In this document: positions 27,405 to 32,846 of the stretch, piece by piece | Layout of the letters: each line of letters starts with the position of its first letter | How positions within the stretch are numbered: the stretch's first letter is position 1 | Source of the DNA: CAZKGE01 sp964541695 | GTDB lineage: Bacteria > Bacillota > Clostridia > Christensenellales > CAG-138 | Length of the DNA: 32,846 nucleotides | Assembly: GCA_964541695.1 (NCBI GenBank) | Contig: CAZIRB010000013.1 | Location: 1 to 32,846 of the forward strand | Direction of reading: 5' to 3' | Notes under the pieces: model-generated | Told to the model about the DNA's origin: nothing | Seen by the model: only the letters and a program-made list of their open reading frames with translations | Databases searched by the model: none | Translations under genes and position numbers: made by a program

Positions 27405-28010
27405 CTAAACCGGTTTTGCCGCGTCCCAGAGGTAAAGCGAGGCGATCGACGCGTACGGAGAATACCGCGTGCGCAACGCTTCGAACATCTCGTTCGACAC
27501 ATCGTCCACGCCGTACAGCCGCCGGATGCCGCGATTGATCCCGAGGTCCTTGCGGCTCAGCACGTCCCTGCGGCAGAGCGAGAATATCAGCAGCATCTCC
27601 GCCGTCCACTCGCCGATGCCGGGGAGCGTGACGAGCGAGGCGATCACCTGCTCGTCCGGCAGATTGTTGAGCGCGTTCAAGTCCAGACTACCGCAGGCGA
27701 CGCGCTCCGCGGCGGTATGGATGTACCCGGCCTTTTTCATCGTCAACCCGCAGCGCTGGATCGCCTCAGGCCCCGCCGCGAGTACGCGCCCGGGCGTAAA
27801 CTCGCCCAGCAGCCCCTCCATCCGCATGAGGATGGTCCTCAGTGCCGCGGATGAGATCTGCTGCGCGACGATGCTCCTTACAAGTCCGGCGAACAGGTCC
27901 GGCACGATCTCGCGCTCCACCCGGCCGACGCGGCCAATATAATCGGCCAATACCGCGTCCTTTTCCCGCAGCGCGAGAAGCTCCGCGTCCGTATACGGGA
28001 ACGTCGGCAT
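27405..28010 (-). CDS. DNA-3-methyladenine glycosylase II family protein
   Basis: This 201-residue HhH-GPD glycosylase removes alkylated bases such as 3-methyladenine from DNA. The helix-hairpin-helix is LPGIGEWTAEMLL (129-141), and the catalytic Asp is Asp155 (SRKDLGINRGI). The IVAQQISSAA segment (48-57) is typical of the AlkA group. It is a short form without the AlkA N-terminal domain. Its ATG directly abuts the stop of the methyltransferase gene, so the pair forms an alkylation-repair operon. Confidence 0.93.
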   Translation of the reverse strand: MPTFPYTDAELLALREKDAVLADYIGRVGRVEREIVPDLFAGLVRSIVAQQISSAALRTILMRMEGLLGEFTPGRVLAAGPEAIQRCGLTMKKAGYIHTAAERVACGSLDLNALNNLPDEQVIASLVTLPGIGEWTAEMLLIFSLCRRDVLSRKDLGINRGIRRLYGVDDVSNEMFEALRTRYSPYASIASLYLWDAAKPV

Positions 28011-28499
28011 CTATGCGCCCTTCCCCGCGTGTTCGCGCTCGAGGTGAAGCAGCAGCTCCTTGACCGGGAGACCGCCGCCAAAACCTGTCAGACTGCCGTC
28101 CGCGCCGATCACGCGGTGACACGGGATCATGATCACGATCGGGTTGTGGTGGTTCGCGCCGCCGACGGCGCGGAAGCCCTTGGGCGAGCCGACCGCCGCC
28201 GCGATCTGGGCATAGCTGCGCGTTTCGCCGTACGGGATGGCGCACAGCGCATCCCAGACGCGCTTTTGAAACGGCGTACCCTGCGGCGAAAGCGGCACGG
28301 AAAACGCGGTGCGCTTGCCGGCGAAGTATTCGTTCAGCTCGATCTCCGCCTGCGCGATCAGCGGCGTTTTTTGAAACGCCAGCTCCGTGTCCGCGGCGGT
28401 CTTCTCGCGCTCGATCCACATGATGCCCGTGATATGCGTGTCGTTCGCCGTGATGCGGATCGGGCCCGTGATCGAGGGAAACTCATACGCGTACAGCAT
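28011..28499 (-). CDS. ogt: Methylated-DNA-[protein]-cysteine S-methyltransferase
   Basis: This 162-residue suicide enzyme takes methyl groups from O6-methylguanine onto its own Cys127 (IPCHRVIG). The DNA-recognition segment (YGETRSYAQIAAAVGSPKGFRAVG split by Arg110) and ANHHNP are present, as is the GFGGG-type C-terminal loop. Length is typical for Ogt. ATG 28499 is chosen because AAAGG lies about eight bases upstream and a strong promoter ends 25 bases upstream; an upstream in-frame extension to 28598 is not needed. Confidence 0.93.
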   Translation of the reverse strand: MLYAYEFPSITGPIRITANDTHITGIMWIEREKTAADTELAFQKTPLIAQAEIELNEYFAGKRTAFSVPLSPQGTPFQKRVWDALCAIPYGETRSYAQIAAAVGSPKGFRAVGGANHHNPIVIMIPCHRVIGADGSLTGFGGGLPVKELLLHLEREHAGKGA

Positions 28500-28523
28500 A
28501 GGATTGCCTTTCGTTTTCTTTTT

Positions 28524-28552
28524 ATTATAATGGGTTTGTCGAAGAATGGCAA
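28524..28552 (-). promoter_or_regulatory. Strong sigma-A promoter for the ogt-alkA operon
   Basis: On the minus strand TTGCCA (28552-28547), a 17-bp spacer and consensus TATAAT (28529-28524) lead into ogt at 28499. It overlaps the oppositely directed promoter at 28536-28565. Confidence 0.75.
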
Positions 28553-28565
28553 TTTGTGTTACGAT
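28536..28565 (+). promoter_or_regulatory. Candidate promoter for the 160-residue membrane protein
   Basis: TTGTCG (28536-28541), an 18-bp spacer and TACGAT (28560-28565) precede the gene at 28597 by 31 bases. It overlaps the ogt promoter on the other strand. Confidence 0.45.
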
Positions 28566-28596
28566 GGTAAAAACAAGATAAAAGGAGCGTTCGGGC

Positions 28597-29079
28597 ATGG
28601 AAGGACTCGAGATTCAGGACAACAACAATCTGCTGGCCGAAATCCGCGCGGAGCTGATGCGACAGAGCGCGCACGACCGGGAACGGCTGCTGTATCAGAA
28701 GATGAGCTTTTTCGGCGTCGCCGTCATCGCGCTCGCGCTGCTTGCCGCCGTCGTGCTGCTCGCGCCGCCGATCCGCACAGTGCTCTCGCAGGTCAACGGG
28801 ATTGCGGCCACGCTGAAGGAGTCGGACCTTGCCGGCACGGTCGCGGACGTGCAGAAGCTCGCCAAGGACAGCAGCGCGGCGTTCGCCTCCGTCGGCGAGA
28901 CGGCTTCGTCGCTCGACGGCATCGACATCGAAACGCTCAACAGCGCGATTGCCAAGCTGGACGCGGCGGCGGACCAGTTCGCGGCGTTCGACGTGGAGAC
29001 GCTCAACACGGCCATCTCCAACCTCAACGCGTCCGTCGAACCGCTCGCCAAGTTTTTCGGCGTGTTCAAGAAATCTTAG
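28597..29079 (+). CDS. Single-pass membrane protein with helical repeats
   Basis: This 160-residue protein has a charged N-terminal segment (1-35), one membrane helix (about 37-57) and a long helical C-terminal part. Two similar blocks are visible there: IDIETLNSAIAKLDAAADQF and FDVETLNTAISNLNASVEPL, each about 22 residues long. It is probably an outward coiled-coil-type region. AAAAGGAG lies about 12 bases before the ATG. No family is recognised; methyl-accepting-type signalling domains are absent. A strong terminator ends it. Confidence 0.82.
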   Translation: MEGLEIQDNNNLLAEIRAELMRQSAHDRERLLYQKMSFFGVAVIALALLAAVVLLAPPIRTVLSQVNGIAATLKESDLAGTVADVQKLAKDSSAAFASVGETASSLDGIDIETLNSAIAKLDAAADQFAAFDVETLNTAISNLNASVEPLAKFFGVFKKS

Positions 29080-29107
29080 CGGTGGTCTGCATAATTTGAA
29101 CGGATAA

Positions 29108-29134
29108 AAAAGAGGGCCGGAACGGCCCTCTTTT
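29108..29134. terminator. Bidirectional intrinsic terminator
   Basis: AAAAGAGGGCCG (29108-29119), loop GAA and CGGCCCTCTTTT (29123-29134) form a perfect 12-bp stem with T-runs on both strands. It ends the membrane-protein gene on the plus strand and the amino-acid permease on the minus strand. Confidence 0.9.
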
Positions 29135-29145
29135 GACGCGCTTCG

Positions 29146-30525
29146 TTACGCGGCTTTCTTCCTCCTGTAGAACGCGGCGCCGATCAGCATGATGACCGCG
29201 AACACGATCAGGTAATGCAGGCACTGGATGCCGTAGGCCACATACGTGCAATAGAGCATGAACAGGCAGGCGACGATCGCGGCCGCGGGCGCCACAAAGC
29301 GCTGGAACGGCTTGAGGTCGCGCTCCTTGATCATCATGCTGATGAAGATCGGGATGTAGCAGCCAAACAGAGTGATGATCGGCAGCTCGTCCGGCTCCCA
29401 GTTGATCAGCGCAGGGATCGGCAGCTTGCCCAGCACGGCGCCTTCCCAGAAACAGATCTGCCAATAGAAGAACCACAGCGTGCACAACAGCAGGCCGACC
29501 ACGGTGGAGTTCGTCGGGGAGTCCGTGCGCGGGTCGACCTGAGAAAGCGTTTCGGGCGCGATGCCCTGGCCGCGCACCGCAATCGAGTACGCGCCGCGGA
29601 TGCAGCCCATCATCAGGCCGTTGGCCGTGCCCAGGCACGAGATCACGATGAACACGTAGATGATGCTGCCCACGAACGAGCCGAACACCGACGTAAACGC
29701 CTGGCCCGGCAGGTTGTCGCCCGCGGCCATCATGTCCGGCACGCTCATCGAGCCGGTCAGGCCGATGAAGTAGAGCATGTACACGGCGATGACGATGACC
29801 GCGCCGATGAGCAGCGCGCGCGGCAGATTCTTCTTGGAGTCGTGCAACTCGGCGTTGATCGAGGTCGCAATGATCCAGCCCTCGTACGAGAACGCGAACG
29901 CGACGATCGCGCCCATCATTCCGCCGCCGCCGACGCTGTCGGCAACCTGCTGAGAGGTCTTGGCGAACGCGTCGACCGTCAGGCCGTTGATCATGCCCAC
30001 GATGAGACCGACGACCGCCATCAGGCACAGCGGGATCAGCTTGATTACGGTCGTAGAAACCTGGAACTTGCCGCCAAGCTTCGGGGAGAGCGTGTTCATG
30101 GCGTAGATGCAGATCATAAACAGCACGCCGATGGCGATGTGCTCCGCGCCGCTCACCTCAAATCCGAACAGCGAGCAGGTATACATCGAGGAGATCCAAA
30201 CGAGGCAGCTCGTCAGAATCGGGTAATACAGCGTGGTCATAAACCAGGCCACAAAGTACCCAAAACCGCGGCCGAGCGACGCTTCGGCGTAGTCCACGAT
30301 TCCGTTGACCTTTTCGTAGCGGTTGGCGAGAATTGAAAACACGTACGAGCAGATGATCATCACGAGGCCGACGATGCCGACGACGGCGAGCGACTGGCCC
30401 ATGTTGCCGTTGGTAACCTTCAACACCTTGACGGCCTTGAAAAAGATACCGGAGCCGATGACGATGCCGACGACCATGGCGATCGCGGTGGCAAGGCCGT
30501 ACTTTTTCTTAAGTTGATTCTCCAT
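29146..30525 (-). CDS. APC-family amino acid permease
   Basis: This 459-residue protein has about 12 membrane helices. The opening GLATAIAMVVGIVIGSGIFF with the GSGIF motif in helix 1 is the substrate site of the amino acid-polyamine-organocation family. The segment AFAFSYEGWIIATSINAELHDSKKNLPRALL in the middle (helix 6 and the following loop) is typical of the SteT/LAT-like exchanger branch. It should import or exchange amino acids; the specific one is unknown. A strong promoter is upstream and a strong terminator downstream, so it is a single-gene unit. Confidence 0.92.
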   Translation of the reverse strand: MENQLKKKYGLATAIAMVVGIVIGSGIFFKAVKVLKVTNGNMGQSLAVVGIVGLVMIICSYVFSILANRYEKVNGIVDYAEASLGRGFGYFVAWFMTTLYYPILTSCLVWISSMYTCSLFGFEVSGAEHIAIGVLFMICIYAMNTLSPKLGGKFQVSTTVIKLIPLCLMAVVGLIVGMINGLTVDAFAKTSQQVADSVGGGGMMGAIVAFAFSYEGWIIATSINAELHDSKKNLPRALLIGAVIVIAVYMLYFIGLTGSMSVPDMMAAGDNLPGQAFTSVFGSFVGSIIYVFIVISCLGTANGLMMGCIRGAYSIAVRGQGIAPETLSQVDPRTDSPTNSTVVGLLLCTLWFFYWQICFWEGAVLGKLPIPALINWEPDELPIITLFGCYIPIFISMMIKERDLKPFQRFVAPAAAIVACLFMLYCTYVAYGIQCLHYLIVFAVIMLIGAAFYRRKKAA

Positions 30526-30562
30526 CCCTTTCCCTCACTTCTTCCCAATGAATGTATCCTTC

Positions 30563-30591
30563 TTTATACACTATCGGCGGGCGTTTGTCAA
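30563..30591 (-). promoter_or_regulatory. Near-consensus sigma-A promoter for the permease
   Basis: On the minus strand TTGACA (30591-30586), a 17-bp spacer and TATAAA (30568-30563) lie about 38 bases before the ATG. This is the best promoter match in the window. Confidence 0.85.
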
Positions 30592-30713
30592 CACAAAATA
30601 TATAATTGCGTCATATTTTTGCCACAATCCCGATCGCTTCATGCGCATGAATACGAAGGCGTCCGGCTTGAATGGTCAGGCGCACGATAAGGAGTTCGCG
30701 AATTTAAGAGGAG

Positions 30714-30729
30714 AGCGCGATCCCGCGCT
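30714..30729 (-). terminator. Small hairpin after the CotH-family gene
   Basis: AGCGCG-ATCC-CGCGCT is a perfect 6-bp stem beginning four bases after the stop of the minus-strand gene. Only a weak CTCCTCTTAAATT follows, so it is a tentative terminator. The 30526-30732 interval otherwise holds only the permease promoter. Confidence 0.3.
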
Positions 30730-30732
30730 ATC

Positions 30733-32313
30733 CTATGAAAAGTACCGGTCCATAAACGCCGTGCGTGCGCTTAGATACGAGAGCATATAGTCGCCGCCGC
30801 GCTGAACCGGCGGCTTAGTCCACCGCGCCTGCTCGCGCGCGATCGCCCCGCTCGTTTCGAGCAGGGAAAGCGCGGCGTCCGCCCGTTGCAACAGCGCTTC
30901 GTCGGACAGCGCGCCCCCGCGCAGTTCGTGCCAGCGGCCGATCAATGTATCGCGCGCCGCGACCTCGTCCAGCTCGAGCAGCACGCGCGTCTCCTGCGGC
31001 AGCAGCACGGTTTCCGTCTCGGAGAGCGGCAGCGGCGAGCCGGTCCATACGGTGTCCCAACTGTTGCCGAACGTCATGTCCATGTCCCACGGGATCAGCG
31101 TCAGCCGGAAATTATCCTCCGCGCCGCGGAACAGCAGGATCGAATTGGAAAAATCGTTGTCGCGTGCGGAGACGAGCATGTAGAACAGCGTGTAGTCGAC
31201 AATGTTATCCAGATTCAGATGTTCCGCGGCCTCCGCGTAGGTCTGTGACGCGCTGCGCCGATAGAACGCGTCGACATACCAGAGGATCGGATCGTACAGG
31301 CCCTCGCGCCAAATCTTCGGAAAGCGGACGCTGCCCTCCGAAAAATCCGGCAGCGGCGCCCCCGCCGTCGCGTACTGCAAAAACGCGAACGAGTTGGCGC
31401 GAAACAGGATGTCGCTCCGTTCGTCGAGACCGTAGTCCGCCGGGTCGACCTTCGTCATCAGCCCGTACAATCCCTCGTACGCGTCGTCGACGAAGGCTTC
31501 GGCGTAGCGAAAATCCGCGGTCGGCGGATCGGTTTTTTCATCCTCCGCGCTGATGGCGTTCCAAATGCCCGAGGCGATGCACTCGCGCGTGCGCAGCGGG
31601 TCCATCAGGAGGCTTTTCAATATCCATTGGTCGTCACGGCGCATGCCGAGGAGCGGGAGTCCGCTGCGCATGCCCTTCTCGTCGTAAATCGTGAGGTTGT
31701 AGGACTTTTTTTCATAGTTGATGCTGGACGTGCCGCGCAGCGACAGCTCGGCCTGCACACGGTCGGCGCCGTACACGCCCGCTCCGCCGCGGTCCGGATC
31801 CAGCACGCAGACCGAGGCGATCGCCGCCGTGTCCGCGGTGAATGTGGAGCTGTCGGACTCGAAGTCGATCACGACCGCGGGCAGGCCGGTGAATACGACC
31901 GACACGAAATAATAGCCCGCGCCGCCGCGCACCAGCAGCCGGTACGCTACCCCGTTCGCCAGAGCCGCTGCCTTGCCCGGGAACGCGGGGTCCATGATAA
32001 GATAGGCCGTCTGCTTTCCGTTCGACCAGCTTAAAGCGCCATCGAGCGCGTCCGTTTTTGGCGACTGCGGCACAAAATAGCAGTTCGTTTCCGCGTCGAA
32101 GGGCGCGTTCTCCCCCTCGATCAGCAGCCGGCCCCGCGACGGCGGCAGCGGTTGCATCTGCGCTAGATCGGCGCGGAGCGCGTCGAGTTCTGCCGCGTCC
32201 GCAAACCGCACGCCCGTCCGCCGCTCCGCGGAAGCGGAGACGACAAAGGCCGCGCACAGCGAGAGGATGCACGCGAGAACCAATATCCATTTGACGATGC
32301 GACCGTTCAACAT
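30733..32313 (-). CDS. CotH-family protein (spore coat kinase-like)
   Basis: This 526-residue protein has an N-terminal membrane anchor or signal (about 8-30) and a CotH domain covering most of the rest. Visible CotH features are LSLRGTSSINYEKKSYNL, DDQWILKSLLMDPLRTR, YEGLYGLMTKVD, and the catalytic-type IPWDMDMTFG (about 405-414). CotH of Bacillus phosphorylates coat proteins, but many CotH-domain proteins in non-sporulation settings have unknown substrates. ATG 32313 is chosen because GGGGGA lies upstream; an in-frame ATG 21 bases earlier is also possible. Confidence 0.9.
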   Translation of the reverse strand: MLNGRIVKWILVLACILSLCAAFVVSASAERRTGVRFADAAELDALRADLAQMQPLPPSRGRLLIEGENAPFDAETNCYFVPQSPKTDALDGALSWSNGKQTAYLIMDPAFPGKAAALANGVAYRLLVRGGAGYYFVSVVFTGLPAVVIDFESDSSTFTADTAAIASVCVLDPDRGGAGVYGADRVQAELSLRGTSSINYEKKSYNLTIYDEKGMRSGLPLLGMRRDDQWILKSLLMDPLRTRECIASGIWNAISAEDEKTDPPTADFRYAEAFVDDAYEGLYGLMTKVDPADYGLDERSDILFRANSFAFLQYATAGAPLPDFSEGSVRFPKIWREGLYDPILWYVDAFYRRSASQTYAEAAEHLNLDNIVDYTLFYMLVSARDNDFSNSILLFRGAEDNFRLTLIPWDMDMTFGNSWDTVWTGSPLPLSETETVLLPQETRVLLELDEVAARDTLIGRWHELRGGALSDEALLQRADAALSLLETSGAIAREQARWTKPPVQRGGDYMLSYLSARTAFMDRYFS

Positions 32314-32727
32314 TGCGCCCAATCCCCCGCCCATGGCCGAAAGACCGGAAGTCTTGGCTCCCGTTTCCGGATTTTCGGCAAAAACGCCCGCCCTTTCCCA
32401 TGGCTCGACACCCAATATATCATAGAATGTCGGGCGGCACAAGGAACGGGGCGGGAGGCGCGGGAACTGATGGAAAAACGAACGGTCGAAAGACGCAGCC
32501 GTACGGGGGCTGCGCGCGGGGGGAGTCAGAGGTCTGCAAAACCTGTATCCCTCGTTTAGGGCATTGCCCGCATGCGGATGGGCTGCCGACAAAAGCTCGG
32601 TGCAAAACAAGCCGAAATAAAAGCAAGGCAAGTTTTCACGGGGCACTTGCACGGCTCTCTTTGGCCACCCTGGTCCGGCGGCTTAATATTGAGTCTTCGC
32701 AAACGTTCTTGGCTTATCGGCCGGGCC
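32314..32727. other. Intergenic region with the CotH promoter, otherwise empty
   Basis: Apart from the promoter at 32414-32442 I see no gene, RNA or repeat that I can support. An open plus-strand frame here that runs into the tRNA is spurious. Confidence 0.55.
32414..32442 (-). promoter_or_regulatory. Candidate sigma-A promoter for the CotH-family gene
   Basis: On the minus strand TTGTGC (32442-32437), a 17-bp spacer and TATATT (32419-32414) lie about 100 bases before the ATG. Confidence 0.5.
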
Positions 32728-32765
32728 AAAAACAGAAAACCCCGAAAACACACGTTGTTTCCGGG
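32728..32765 (-). terminator. Intrinsic terminator of tRNA-Gln
   Basis: On the minus strand CCCGGAAAC (32765-32757) pairs with GTTTTCGGG (32749-32741) over 9 bp with one G-U pair. GTTTTCTGTTTTT follows. It lies 12 bases after the tRNA 3' end. Confidence 0.82.
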
Positions 32766-32776
32766 ATCTTCGTGGC

Positions 32777-32846
32777 TGCGGAACTAGGATTCGAACCTAG
32801 ACAATACGAGTCAGAGTCGTAGGTGCTACCATTACACAATTCCGCA
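32777..32846 (-). tRNA. tRNA-Gln (anticodon CTG)
   Basis: A 70-base cloverleaf folds on the minus strand: acceptor TGCGGAA/TTCCGCA, D arm GTGTAATGGTAGCAC, anticodon arm TACGA-CTCTGAC-TCGTA, and T arm CTAGG-TTCGAAT-CCTAG. The anticodon loop CTCTGAC gives CTG, reading CAG for glutamine. It ends exactly at the window edge on its 5' side but all acceptor pairs are present. No CCA is encoded. A strong terminator follows. Confidence 0.95.

Noticed and set aside
30548..30790. 80-codon plus-strand frame
   Set aside because: It runs over the permease promoter and into the end of the CotH-family gene, with no ribosome site.
32313..32822. 169-codon plus-strand frame ending AELGFEPRQYESES
   Set aside because: The ending is the usual false product of reading antisense through a tRNA gene (here tRNA-Gln).

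Overview
This window looks like a high-GC, low-G+C-lineage-type (Bacillota, Clostridia-like) bacterium, probably a metagenome-assembled or draft genome. The reasons are strong GGAGG ribosome sites, sigma-A promoters of the TTGACA/TATAAT type, many lipobox lipoproteins, a CotH-type protein, no outer-membrane proteins, and three 100-N scaffold gaps. No ribosomal RNA, CRISPR array, transposase or phage gene is visible. The genus cannot be named from the sequence alone.

Region 1 (1-11780, + strand) is the most unusual part. Three tandem, very small double-glycine peptides (the first cut by the window edge) share the leader end LDQASGG and have arginine-rich tails of only 6-7 residues. They are followed by a CHASE2 adenylate/guanylate cyclase, a FecR-domain lipoprotein, a TIM-barrel sugar-isomerase-like protein, a short HlyD/NHLP-type adaptor, a C39 peptidase-ABC exporter, a second NHLP-type ABC exporter, and a six-helix membrane protein ending in a cyclic-nucleotide-binding domain. 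Read together, this suggests a secreted mini-peptide system. The C39 exporter would cut and export the peptides, while a cyclase and a cyclic-nucleotide receptor in the same cassette would couple it to cAMP (or cGMP). That coupling is inference; the parts themselves are well supported.

Region 2 (12041-18952, + strand) is a copper-handling and signalling block: a fused HMA/SafE-like/cupredoxin membrane protein, a two-HMA copper P1B-ATPase, a lipoprotein, and a two-component system. Region 3 (19159-25053, - strand) is a probable seven-gene run of lipoproteins and membrane proteins. It includes two paralogous lipoproteins, an MFS transporter, two small membrane proteins and a lipoprotein gene interrupted by an in-frame TAG.

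Region 4 (25588-32846) is ordinary housekeeping and accessory content: an MBL-fold hydrolase with a VOC protein, a TfoX C-terminal-domain protein, a non-coding 76-bp-period repeat, an ogt-alkA-like alkylation repair pair, a small membrane protein, an amino-acid permease, a CotH-family protein and tRNA-Gln(CTG).

Two of the three N gaps (9643-9742 and 19297-19396) are flanked on both sides by identical 55-bp sequences. Deleting 155 bp at each restores one uninterrupted reading frame, so these gaps are almost certainly scaffolding artefacts. The third gap (2975-3074), in the FecR protein, has no such overlap and probably hides repeats.
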